DNA from: Flammeovirgaceae bacterium UBA2366
Lineage (GTDB): Bacteria > Bacteroidota > Bacteroidia > Cytophagales > Cyclobacteriaceae
Length of the DNA: 64,000 bases
Direction: 5' to 3'
Assembly (NCBI GenBank): GCA_002344065.1
Contig: DDTK01000015.1
Location: 310,001-374,000, forward strand
Part shown: positions 44,551 through 52,301 of the stretch, piece after piece
Position numbering within the stretch: position 1 is the first letter of the stretch
Layout: every line of letters starts with the position of its first letter
The notes under the pieces: model-generated
Told to the model about the DNA's origin: nothing
Database searches by the model: none
What the model saw: only the letters and a program-made list of their open reading frames with translations
Program-made: the position numbers and the translations under genes

Positions 44551-45249
44551 ATGCGTAAACTATTGGTTGTAACGGGTGGCACTAAGGGTATTGGTCGGGC
44601 GGTTATTGAAAAATTCATGGATAATGGTTTTGATGTAGCAACCTGTGCCCGTAAGTCGGCTGATCTTGATGATTTGAAAAAGTCGCTGACCAAAAAAGGA
44701 GGGGTTTATACTTTTCAGGCGGATGTTTCTGACAAGGCGCAGGTAAAATTATTCTGTGATTTTGTTTTAGGTCTAAGCCGATCGGTAGATGTGCTGGTAA
44801 ATAATGCCGGTTATTTTGTTCCCGGGGAAATTTCTACCGAGCCTGAAGGAAACCTGGAAGCCATGATGCAGGCAAACCTGTACAGCGCCTATCATACAAC
44901 AAGGGGGTTTGTTCGCACCATGCGCGAAAACAGAGCGGGTCATATTTTCAATATTTGTTCCATTGCCAGTATTAAAGCATACGCCAACGGTGGCTCCTAT
45001 GCCATCACAAAATTTGCCATGTTGGGTATGTCAAAATGCTTGCGGGAGGAACTTAAAGAATACGGAATCAGGGTAACCTCTGTTATGCCTGGGGCAACCA
45101 AAACGGCCAGTTGGGATGGTGTGGATTTGCCCGATGATCGATTTATGAAAGTTGAGGACATAGCCGACCTGATTTATGCCTCCTATGCGCTCTCAGGCCG
45201 TAGCGTGGTGGAAGAGGTTATTATCCGGCCTCAGTTAGGCGATATTTGA
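44551..45249 (+). CDS. SDR-family oxidoreductase
   Basis: 232 residues. A classical short-chain dehydrogenase: nucleotide motif TGGTKGIGRAV (residues 8-18), NNAGYFVPGE, catalytic Ser in NICSIASIKAYANGG and active site YAITK. The Asn-Asp-Ala portion of the family core (LVNNAG) is intact, and the basic residue after the second strand (CARKSADL) suggests NADP. Substrate unknown. It is divergent from the Mla genes. Confidence 0.88.
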   Translation: MRKLLVVTGGTKGIGRAVIEKFMDNGFDVATCARKSADLDDLKKSLTKKGGVYTFQADVSDKAQVKLFCDFVLGLSRSVDVLVNNAGYFVPGEISTEPEGNLEAMMQANLYSAYHTTRGFVRTMRENRAGHIFNICSIASIKAYANGGSYAITKFAMLGMSKCLREELKEYGIRVTSVMPGATKTASWDGVDLPDDRFMKVEDIADLIYASYALSGRSVVEEVIIRPQLGDI

Positions 45250-45261
45250 TTTTGAATGACC

Positions 45262-45295
45262 TTGAACAAAATACCCACCATATCGGTTAAATTTG
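45262..45295 (+). promoter_or_regulatory. Possible promoter of ispG
   Basis: TTG at 45262-45264 and TAAATTTG at 45288-45295 are separated by 23 bases. The -7 box fits TAnnTTTG fully; the spacing is at the long end of the Bacteroidota range. It ends 16 bases before the ispG GTG start. Confidence 0.45.
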
Positions 45296-45311
45296 CATTA
45301 AATCTTAGTTT

Positions 45312-47297
45312 GTGAGCCCCGAAATAGCCTCCCTTAAGCAATACTGCAACAGCCTGGTTCAATACAGTCGCAGAAAAACCCTCGAGGTTTCAATTGGTGA
45401 TGTACCCATGGGAGGGAATAATCCCATCCGCATACAATCCATGACTACCATAGATACCATGGATACCCTTGGATCAGTAGAACAAACCATTCGCATGGTG
45501 GAAGCGGGTTGCGAATATGTGCGCATTACAGCACCAAGTTTAAAGGAAGCACAAAACCTGGAGGAGATAAAAAAGGAACTTCGCAAGCGTGGCTACCACG
45601 TTCCATTAATAGCTGATATCCATTTTACGCCCAATGCAGCAGAATTGGCTGCACGCATTGTTGAAAAAGTTCGGGTTAATCCGGGTAACTATGCCGATAA
45701 AAAGAAATTTGAAGTTATTGATTATACCGATGATGCTTACCGGGCAGAACTGGATCGCATCCGGCAAAAGTTTACACCCCTTGTAAAAATCTGTAAGGAG
45801 TACGGAACGGCTATGCGTATCGGAACGAATCATGGCTCCTTGTCGGATCGTATTATGAGCCGGTATGGTGACACACCACTTGGTATGGTGGAGTCGGCCC
45901 TGGAATTCCTTAGGATTTGTGAAGACCTTCAATACTACAACATTGTGCTTTCCATGAAGGCCAGCAATCCACAGGTGATGGTGCAGGCGTATCGGTTACT
46001 GGTGCAGAAATTAGATGAGGAAGGACTGAAACCTTACCCTTTGCATTTGGGTGTTACAGAAGCAGGCGATGGCGAGGATGGAAGAATAAAATCAGCGGTA
46101 GGCATTGGTACGTTGCTGGAAGATGGACTGGGCGATACCGTGCGTGTTTCGTTGACGGAAGAGCCTGAAGCAGAAGCTCCGGTAGCTAAAATTATGGTTG
46201 ATCGTTATGCGGATCGAAAACTTCATGCACCTATACTACCCATACAAGAATCGCCTATCAATCCGTTTCAATACACCAAACGATCAACACACGAAGTTGG
46301 TAATATCGGGGGAGCTCATAACGTGCCGCGCGTAATAGCCGATCTTAGTGAAGTTGAAATTAACGACTATAAAGATTTAAAGTGCATTGGACATTTTTAT
46401 TTACCTGAACCCGACAAGTGGCGCATGAATGATCAAGGTGCCGACTACATTTATACTGGTAGCAGGACTATTGATTTTATGTTACCCAATGGATTAAAAG
46501 AAATCCGTGATTATGGTGTATGGTTATCCGCTGAGGATAAAATCAACAAGCTTCCATTGTTTTCTGCCAATGAGTTTCTTCATGCAGAACAGCTTCATAA
46601 TGAGATTAATTTTGTACGCTACTCCATTCATGAGATAAGCGAAGAACTGTTGAATAAGCTTAATGCTACACCGTCTGCTGTTGCTTTACTTTATAGTGAG
46701 AACACACATGCTATGGCAGAACTTAGAAGAGTTTTCTTTGAGTTGCTTCAACGCCAGATCACTGTTCCGGTAATTGTGCAGCGCACATACTCAGCCATGC
46801 CGGAAGATAATCTTCGTATTTATGCTGCTACGGATGCAGGAGGATTATTTATTGATGGTTTTGGCGATGGTATCATCACCAGTGTTAGTGGTGTTTCTAA
46901 AAAGGAAGATCAACTTAGGTGGGCCGACCTGTGTAATAAAACTTCATTTGGTATTCTGCAAGCTACGCGTAACCGCATGTCGAAGACGGAGTACATATCC
47001 TGTCCTTCGTGCGGTCGAACGTTATTCGATTTACAGGAAACAACAGCTATGATCAGAAAGCGCACCGATCATTTGAAGGGCGTTAAAATCGGTATCATGG
47101 GATGTATCGTGAATGGCCCTGGCGAAATGGCCGATGCCGATTATGGCTATGTAGGTTCGGGCATAGGGCGTATAACACTTTACAGAGGAAAGGAAGTTGT
47201 AAAGCGAAACGTACCCTCAGCAAAAGCTGTTGATGAACTGATTGGATTAATTAAGGAAGATGGTATCTGGTTTCAACCCGAAACCGTGGAAAACTGA
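45312..47297 (+). CDS. ispG: (E)-4-hydroxy-3-methylbut-2-enyl-diphosphate synthase
   Basis: 661 residues with a GTG start. This is the long form of IspG (GcpE) seen in Bacteroidota and plants. The TIM-barrel domain begins with SIGDVPMGGNNPIRIQSMTT and includes VPLIADIHFTP and GVTEAGDG. A large extra domain (about 290-550) is inserted before the C-terminal FeS domain, whose cluster residues are in CPSCGRTLFDL and GCIVNGPGEM. It converts MEcPP to HMBPP in the MEP isoprenoid pathway. A small membrane protein gene follows 4 bases later. Confidence 0.96.
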   Translation: MSPEIASLKQYCNSLVQYSRRKTLEVSIGDVPMGGNNPIRIQSMTTIDTMDTLGSVEQTIRMVEAGCEYVRITAPSLKEAQNLEEIKKELRKRGYHVPLIADIHFTPNAAELAARIVEKVRVNPGNYADKKKFEVIDYTDDAYRAELDRIRQKFTPLVKICKEYGTAMRIGTNHGSLSDRIMSRYGDTPLGMVESALEFLRICEDLQYYNIVLSMKASNPQVMVQAYRLLVQKLDEEGLKPYPLHLGVTEAGDGEDGRIKSAVGIGTLLEDGLGDTVRVSLTEEPEAEAPVAKIMVDRYADRKLHAPILPIQESPINPFQYTKRSTHEVGNIGGAHNVPRVIADLSEVEINDYKDLKCIGHFYLPEPDKWRMNDQGADYIYTGSRTIDFMLPNGLKEIRDYGVWLSAEDKINKLPLFSANEFLHAEQLHNEINFVRYSIHEISEELLNKLNATPSAVALLYSENTHAMAELRRVFFELLQRQITVPVIVQRTYSAMPEDNLRIYAATDAGGLFIDGFGDGIITSVSGVSKKEDQLRWADLCNKTSFGILQATRNRMSKTEYISCPSCGRTLFDLQETTAMIRKRTDHLKGVKIGIMGCIVNGPGEMADADYGYVGSGIGRITLYRGKEVVKRNVPSAKAVDELIGLIKEDGIWFQPETVEN

Positions 47298-47301
47298 GAA
47301 T

Positions 47302-47523
47302 ATGGAGAACAAGAGCGAGGCAAATGGTACAAAGCCATCTGGCAATAAGCTGAAGGAATTCTTTCAGATGGGTGAGGTTACAGGTTATTTTTTCCGCAAA
47401 AAGGATCCGTCCCGACCCAATACCTTCAATATAAGGGCTATGCACACCATCAATAAAATCTCCATTTTGATGTTTTTGGCATGTCTGCTGATCATTCTTA
47501 AGCGTTATTTCTTCGGACATTAG
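47302..47523 (+). CDS. Small membrane protein downstream of ispG (DUF6728-like)
   Basis: 73 residues from the ATG at 47302, 4 bases after the ispG stop. A longer upstream frame would overlap ispG and is less likely. The hydrophilic N-terminus leads to KEFFQMGEVTGYFFRKKDPS and one membrane helix near the end (ISILMFLACLLIILKRYF). The pattern resembles a small Bacteroidota family I associate with DUF6728, tentatively. Function unknown; coexpressed with ispG by position. Confidence 0.7.
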   Translation: MENKSEANGTKPSGNKLKEFFQMGEVTGYFFRKKDPSRPNTFNIRAMHTINKISILMFLACLLIILKRYFFGH

Positions 47524-47539
47524 TTTTTCGCTATAACTA

Positions 47540-47561
47540 TTACATGCAAAAAGGCATGTAA
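47540..47561 (+). terminator. Hairpin after the ispG operon
   Basis: TTACATGC and GCATGTAA (eight-base stem, six-base loop) lie 17 bases after the small membrane protein gene. There is no T-run right after, so termination is only probable. Confidence 0.4.
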
Positions 47562-47598
47562 GTAAATTGATAATCAGGGGGTTACATTTCGGATTGAA

Positions 47599-47632
47599 TT
47601 GGAATTACTTCTGGTTTATTTCATTATTTTTG
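47599..47632 (+). promoter_or_regulatory. Possible promoter of the Lys-rich lipoprotein gene
   Basis: TTG at 47599-47601 and TATTTTTG at 47625-47632, spaced by 23 bases, fit the Bacteroidota promoter pattern. The -7 box ends 16 bases before the ATG. Confidence 0.4.
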
Positions 47633-47648
47633 TCTGATTACCCCAATA

Positions 47649-48620
47649 ATGATCAGGGCATTTCTTGTCGTAGTTGCTTCGTTTTGGCTTTTGAGTAGTT
47701 GTACTCAAAAGGTGGTATGCCCTGCCTATCAAAGTGCTTTTATTTACGATAAGCAGGAACTTCAAAAAAAGTATAGTTACTTCAATGAAGAAGGTGAACC
47801 TAAAGTGCTGGCCAGTGCCAGCAAAAACAAATACCTGGTAGCCGAGCCAACCACCTACAAAAAGAAAAACAGAAGTTTGCAAACGGTAGTCATGAAGCCG
47901 GTAAACCCGGTTGTACCCGATTCATTGCTGATGGATGACCTTGCGTTGGCTGGTGATCTTGATCGTGCGGCACGTTCGGTTATTGACAGCACCTATATTG
48001 TTGATACCGAGCCTCGTGATTCGGCAGAGGTTACTGAGAAGAAATATGTAATTAGTGTTGATCGTGAAGTGCGGGTATTAAAACATTCTTATCCTGACAG
48101 TATTCAATATGATTCTGTTTCGAAACGTTACGATCGTTTTTATGTTCCGGGCGTTCCGGTTAAGCCAAGTTATCATGTAAAGGAAATTGGCTTCAATGTG
48201 GAGCAGGACAACTACATGTGGTATCTGCGCGATGTGTTGGTGCTTCCGGATGTGCGCCTGGCAAAGGAAATAGGAGAGCAAAAGAAAGCCGCGAAAACAG
48301 AGAAGAAAGAAAAGAAAGGAATTAAGGGATTCTTCGGAGGATTGTTTAAGAAGAAAGACAAGAAGACTGATGAGGCTGCATTGGATCAGCAAAAAGTTTC
48401 AGCTGATATGGACGAGTATAACTTTGATGAGTTTGATGATGTGCCCCGCGATTCAGCTTCAGCGACAAAACCGGCACCGGCAGCGAAGAAGAAAAAAGGA
48501 ATTACGCTCTTCCAGAAGAAAGACAAACCTGCCAAGCAAAAGGCCGAACCCAAATCCAAAAAAGCAGACACACCGCCAGCTAAAAAAGAAGAGGATGAAG
48601 ATGATGGTTTTGGGTTTTGA
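47649..48620 (+). CDS. Lipoprotein with Lys-rich low-complexity C-terminus
   Basis: 323 residues. The signal ends in a lipobox LSSC (WLLSSCTQKV), so it is a lipoprotein. Residues 20-220 have no recognised domain but contain motifs such as CPAYQSAFIYDKQELQKKYS and SYHVKEIGFNVEQDNYMWYL. From about 215 on it becomes Lys/Asp/Ala-rich (KKAAKTEKKEKKG, FGGLFKKKDKKTDE, KKEEDEDDGF). The tail may be unstructured and could contact membranes or nucleic acid. It is conserved-looking but has no named function. Palindromic repeats start immediately downstream. Confidence 0.75.
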   Translation: MIRAFLVVVASFWLLSSCTQKVVCPAYQSAFIYDKQELQKKYSYFNEEGEPKVLASASKNKYLVAEPTTYKKKNRSLQTVVMKPVNPVVPDSLLMDDLALAGDLDRAARSVIDSTYIVDTEPRDSAEVTEKKYVISVDREVRVLKHSYPDSIQYDSVSKRYDRFYVPGVPVKPSYHVKEIGFNVEQDNYMWYLRDVLVLPDVRLAKEIGEQKKAAKTEKKEKKGIKGFFGGLFKKKDKKTDEAALDQQKVSADMDEYNFDEFDDVPRDSASATKPAPAAKKKKGITLFQKKDKPAKQKAEPKSKKADTPPAKKEEDEDDGFGF

Positions 48621-48621
48621 T

Positions 48622-48758
48622 TAGAACCCATCTCAAAAATAGACAACGCGTCATTGCGAGGGAGGAACGACTGAAGCAATCTCGTGCAGAGCTTTAAAAA
48701 AATGAGATTGCTTCACTGCGTTCGCAATGACGGGGTATTTTTGAGATTCTGGGTTCTA
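48622..48758. repeat. 137-base palindromic element
   Basis: The outer ends are TAGAACCCATCTCAAAAATA and TATTTTTGAGATTCTGGGTTCTA-type inverse (TATTTTTGAGATTC then TGGGTTCTA). Inside are CGTCATTGCGAG (48649-48660) against TTCGCAATGACGG (48721-48733) and GAAGCAATCTC (48673-48683) against GAGATTGCTTC (48704-48714). The whole can fold into one long hairpin. It has no coding capacity and resembles a MITE or large REP element. Confidence 0.75.
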
Positions 48759-48794
48759 GTTACTAACCAAAATTATTTGCGAGTTATGAAGTGT

Positions 48795-48967
48795 GATATT
48801 GCTTCGACATTGGTGTCGTCATTGCGAACGGAAGGGTCGGAGTTTGTGATGGCGTGAAGCAATCTCTTCACTTAACGATAGTTTTAGTATTTGGTTTGGG
48901 ATTGCTTCGTCACACGAATTATTTTTATAGTCGATAAAGTTTTTGTCATTGTTCCTCGCAATAACGT
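48795..48967. repeat. Degenerate copies of the GCAATCTC palindromic element
   Basis: Two further, weaker copies follow the main element. One has GATATTGCTTC, GTCGTCATTGCGAACG and GAAGCAATCTC (48856-48866) at 48795-48866. Another has GGGATTGCTTCGTCAC and GTCATTGTTCCTCGCAATAACG-like halves (GTCATTGTTCCTCGC, AATAACG) at 48898-48967. With the full copy they fill most of the 403-base gap between the lipoprotein and SRAP genes. No gene is seen. Confidence 0.65.
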
Positions 48968-49023
48968 TTTTTCTAGACCTAAAGGTGATTTAAGAATAGT
49001 GACTCTTTTTTGAAAGGACTGTT

Positions 49024-49719
49024 CTAATCGAACAAGGTAAGATTGCCATGCTGATCGGCAGGAGGTGTTGGAATAATCAGGGAGGGAACATCAGTTTTGA
49101 TTTCATTGATGCGCGGTGAAACCGGGTACAGGCTTAGTTTATCTGATGGATAAGTAGACAGTTGAGCCACCACATCAGCTTCAGTAGCCTTTTGATTGAG
49201 CCAGATTGTTTCACGTTGCTTATCCAGCATTACCGGCATACGATCAGTAATTCGACTCACGGTTTCATTGGCAGCCGTAGTAATGATGGTGAACGTATGC
49301 ACCATGGCTCCGCCTTCATCTTCAAATTCTTCCCAAAGTCCGGCTAAGGAAAATACATTCTGATCGGCAACAAAACGGTAAGGTATAGCTGTTTTCTTCC
49401 CCAGTTTTTTCCAGGCATAGAAACCATCAGCCGGTACAATGCACCTGAATTTCATCAATGCTTTTTTCAGCACCGGTCTTTCCAAAAGTGTTTCGGTTCG
49501 TAAGTTTATAATCCGTTCGCTAAGTGATTTGTTGCGTGCCCATTGTGGCGGACGGCCCCAATAGAATAGTGAAAGACCTTGGTTGTCAATGCTGGTAATG
49601 ACCGGTAAAAGTTGTGTTGGGGCTGCGTTATATCGTGGTGAATAGAATTCGGGCACATCAACCGAAAATCGTTCAGCTATTTTTTCCCCGGTTACTGTTA
49701 TGCTATAGCGTTCAATCAT
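49024..49719 (-). CDS. SRAP (YedK/HMCES-like) protein lacking catalytic residues
   Basis: 231 residues. The SRAP fold is recognised from RYNAAPTQLLPVI (about 29-41), IINLRTETLLERP with the conserved Asn, RCIVPADGFYAWKK, FTIITTAANETVSRITDRMPV (as FTIITTAANE then TVSRITDRMPV) and the C-terminal SPRINEI. Active SRAP proteins crosslink to abasic sites with Cys2. Here residue 2 is Ile (MIERYSIT where MCGRYS is usual), the Glu of YEWK is Ala (FYAWK), and the His of HDRMP is Thr (ITDRMP). It may bind DNA without forming the crosslink. It is the first gene to the right of the repeat cluster. Confidence 0.88.
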   Translation of the reverse strand: MIERYSITVTGEKIAERFSVDVPEFYSPRYNAAPTQLLPVITSIDNQGLSLFYWGRPPQWARNKSLSERIINLRTETLLERPVLKKALMKFRCIVPADGFYAWKKLGKKTAIPYRFVADQNVFSLAGLWEEFEDEGGAMVHTFTIITTAANETVSRITDRMPVMLDKQRETIWLNQKATEADVVAQLSTYPSDKLSLYPVSPRINEIKTDVPSLIIPTPPADQHGNLTLFD

Positions 49720-49783
49720 GCGGCTTGATTCGATGATCCAAGATAAGAATTTCAGTACGGATACTTCCTATGTTTTGAAAGTG

Positions 49784-50731
49784 TCAATGGGTATGCTCTA
49801 AAAAGTGTATGGCCCGTTCTTCCGACCAGTATGTTCCCTGGCGGTTGAATTGTGCAAAGCCTACATGCCCACCATGCGCAGGACTTTCCATGCGTACAAA
49901 CCGGTGATCGTTTAGCTCTTGGGAGGGAAAACACTCTAGACTGAGAAAGGGATCATTTAGGGCGTTAACCAACAAGGTGGGTATGGCTATGTTTTTAATA
50001 ACCCTGATGGCACTTGATTTTTCGTAATAGTCGATGGCATTTTTAAACCCGTGTACCGGCCCGGTAAAATGGTCATCAAACTCCATTAAGGTTTTTATTT
50101 TCTCCAGCCCCCGTGAATCCAGACCGGTTATCACTTTTGATTTTTCCACTACCTTTTTTTTCAGGCTGCGCAGGAAACGTTGTGAATAGATCCAATTGCC
50201 CGGTTTAGAAATCTGGATACAACTGGTATGCAGGTCAACAGGAACGGAAAAGACAACCGCCTTGCGAAGCAGGGGCGTGCGGGTTCGTTCTTCTCCCAGG
50301 TATTTTAACGTCAGGTTTCCACCCAAACTAAAACCGATCAGGTTTATTTCACTGAACCGACCAAGCCGCACAGCATGTTCTATCACCGTGTGAAGATCAT
50401 CCGTGGCCCCGCTGTGGTAAAAGCGTAGTTGCCTGTTCATCTCACCGCTGCAACCACGGTAGTTCCAGGTAAGTACATCATAGCCGTGTGCAAAGCATTG
50501 CTTCGCCATACCCTTTACATAAGCTCGGTCTGTGTTGCCCTCCAGTCCGTGCGAAATGATTACCAGTTTACTTGCATTTTGCCTGAGCCAATCCAGATCA
50601 AGAAAATCATCATCGGGTGTTGTAATGCGTTCGCGCTGGTAAGGTTGTTGAAGGTTAACCCTTCTAACCAAAGCCGGGTAGATGGTTTCGAGGTGGGGGT
50701 TGAATAGGAGTATAGGTGGTTTATAGTTCAA
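49784..50731 (-). CDS. YheT-like alpha/beta-hydrolase
   Basis: 315 residues with a TTG start; no in-frame ATG fits, and a stop lies three codons upstream. COG0429 family blocks are present: NPHLETIYPALVRRVN, DWLRQNASKLVIISHGLEG, NYRGCSGEMNRQLRFYHSG, and the nucleophile elbow GFSLGGNLTLKYLGEE. Late blocks ALNDPFLS (Asp) and SPAHGGHVGF (His) complete the triad. It is predicted to be a cytosolic or membrane-associated esterase of unknown substrate. Confidence 0.88.
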   Translation of the reverse strand: MNYKPPILLFNPHLETIYPALVRRVNLQQPYQRERITTPDDDFLDLDWLRQNASKLVIISHGLEGNTDRAYVKGMAKQCFAHGYDVLTWNYRGCSGEMNRQLRFYHSGATDDLHTVIEHAVRLGRFSEINLIGFSLGGNLTLKYLGEERTRTPLLRKAVVFSVPVDLHTSCIQISKPGNWIYSQRFLRSLKKKVVEKSKVITGLDSRGLEKIKTLMEFDDHFTGPVHGFKNAIDYYEKSSAIRVIKNIAIPTLLVNALNDPFLSLECFPSQELNDHRFVRMESPAHGGHVGFAQFNRQGTYWSEERAIHFLEHTH

Positions 50732-50786
50732 TATTCTTTAACGATTGGAATTTGAAATCCAGAATTTAGAATGTAGAATTTTGATT

Positions 50787-51314
50787 TTAGAATTTTGAAT
50801 TTAAAACTAATTCAAGGTGAGCAAGGTGGTGTTCGCCATGCCACGCATATAAGGCAATAAGCCTGTTTAGCGGTACGTGCTTATTGGTTTCCGGATGGAG
50901 AAAACTTTTCTGAAGATCATCGGTGGTTAAACCACGAAGAAGAAAACCCCATTTTGCATGTAAGGCTTTTAACAAAGCCACAGAAAGTACTGGATCTGAT
51001 TTTGTTTCCGGAGTTTCTGCCCATGCTTTTTCATCATAAGCTTTTATAAGCGGTGTGTTTTCTGTGAGCATCCACTTGCACCGGATGTAGGCATTCACAT
51101 GACTGTCGGCTAAATGATGGATAACCTGTCGTGCTGTCCACCCACCCGGACGGTATGGGGTATCCAGCAATGCGGGTGTAAAGTTTTGCAGGCAAGCCTG
51201 GATTTTATCCGGCAAGTGTTGAATGATTGTGATATTCTCGGCTAGTTCTTCCGGGGTGTAGGTTGGCCTCGGAATAAATTTTCCGATGGGGTATTGAAGG
51301 TTTACCTCAGGCAT
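50787..51314 (-). CDS. YfiT-type DinB-superfamily protein (bacillithiol transferase-like)
   Basis: 175 residues. It matches the YfiT/bacillithiol S-transferase branch: YPIGKFIPRPTYTPEEL at the N-terminus, YRPGGWTARQVIHHLADSH, a metal-binding His pair in this and in YAWHGEHHLAHLEL near the end. The DinB four-helix fold would hold Zn or Ni. Bacillithiol itself is found in some Bacteroidota; the actual thiol here is unknown. Its start overlaps the TerC stop by 8 bases, so it is the second gene of a pair. Confidence 0.88.
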   Translation of the reverse strand: MPEVNLQYPIGKFIPRPTYTPEELAENITIIQHLPDKIQACLQNFTPALLDTPYRPGGWTARQVIHHLADSHVNAYIRCKWMLTENTPLIKAYDEKAWAETPETKSDPVLSVALLKALHAKWGFLLRGLTTDDLQKSFLHPETNKHVPLNRLIALYAWHGEHHLAHLELVLNSKF

Positions 51315-52125
51315 GAGCTTCTTCTGTGTCAGGCTTTTTAACCTTTCTTTTCTCTTTTGCTTCTTCTCGTTTTCGTTTCTCGCGGTTTCGTATCCGGATG
51401 TTCACCATTTCAATCAACAACGAAAAAGCAACAGCAAAGTAAATGTAACCTTTAGGGATATCGTATTCGAGCCCTTCCAGGAAAAGCATAAAGCCGATCA
51501 AAATCAGGAAGCCCAACGCCAGCACTTCCATTGATGGATGCTTGTTGATAAAGTCACTTATTTTACCGGCAAATACCATCATAATACCAATGGAAAAAAT
51601 AACTGCAATGATCATGAGCAGTACCTGCTTGGTAAGCCCAACGGCAGTAAGAATGGAATCGAAAGAAAAGATAATATCGATGAGAACAATTTGAAGTATA
51701 ATGCCGCTCACATTCACTTGTGGCTTCATACTTTTTTCTGTTTCATCTTCTTCCCCCTCAATCTCATGGTTGATTTCGCGTGTACTTTTCGCGATGAGGA
51801 ACAATCCGCCAAACATTAAGATCAGGTCGCGGCCGCTGAAGGGATGTTCTTCCTTGATAAACTTATAAAGGAATTCGGGCGTAATGTCACCCAACGTAAA
51901 CAGCGGTTCGGTAAAACCAATTACCCAGGTTATGCCTAGCAACAGGATAATGCGCACCCCCATGGCCAGCATAAGGCCGAAGTTTCGGGTACGGGCCCGG
52001 ATTTCAACGGGCAACCGGTTGGCAATGATGGAGATAAAAATGATGTTGTCAATGCCCAGAATGATTTCAAAAAACGTAAGGGTTATGAGTGCCAGCCAGG
52101 TTTCGGCATGCAGAAAGATTTCCAT
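51307..52125 (-). CDS. TerC family membrane protein
   Basis: 272 residues with about seven membrane helices. Family hallmarks are FFEIILGIDNIIFISIIANR in the first helix and VLIDIIFSFDSILTAVGLTK in a later one, with paired acidic residues (GIDN, FSFDS) that line a metal path. The C-terminus is very basic (REKRKREEAKEKRKVKK). TerC proteins are linked to metal efflux or to metalation of exported proteins. The YfiT-like gene overlaps its end by 8 bases. Confidence 0.92.
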   Translation of the reverse strand: MEIFLHAETWLALITLTFFEIILGIDNIIFISIIANRLPVEIRARTRNFGLMLAMGVRIILLLGITWVIGFTEPLFTLGDITPEFLYKFIKEEHPFSGRDLILMFGGLFLIAKSTREINHEIEGEEDETEKSMKPQVNVSGIILQIVLIDIIFSFDSILTAVGLTKQVLLMIIAVIFSIGIMMVFAGKISDFINKHPSMEVLALGFLILIGFMLFLEGLEYDIPKGYIYFAVAFSLLIEMVNIRIRNREKRKREEAKEKRKVKKPDTEEAHA

Positions 52126-52235
52126 TCAGGGGTTGTTTGAGGGTTTAAAAATAGGTGAAGTATAGATTACCTGCAATGGGCATAAAGGCTTTTAAAGGGA
52201 TAATATTTTACTGTAAGTATTTGATTAACAGCAGG

Positions 52236-52276
52236 ATTTACAAATCCGGAATTAGATTCCGGATTTGTAAATTTTT
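52236..52276. terminator. Long palindrome between TerC and the T9SS gene
   Basis: ATTTACAAATCCGGAAT (52236-52252) and ATTCCGGATTTGTAAAT (52256-52272) form a perfect 17-base stem with a three-base loop, with TTTT following on the plus strand. It lies downstream of the giant minus-strand gene. It probably ends the four-gene operon, though the T-run faces the other strand. Confidence 0.65.
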
Positions 52277-52301
52277 CCAAATATTCGGTAAGTGTGATGC
52301 A

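Noticed and set aside
45312..47297. IspG of 661 residues as an unusual fusion
   Set aside because: The extra inserted domain is the normal form of IspG in Bacteroidota and plants.
48386..48679. Minus-strand Ser-rich frame over the Lys-rich lipoprotein end
   Set aside because: It is the antisense of the low-complexity Lys-rich tail and runs into the palindromic repeat.
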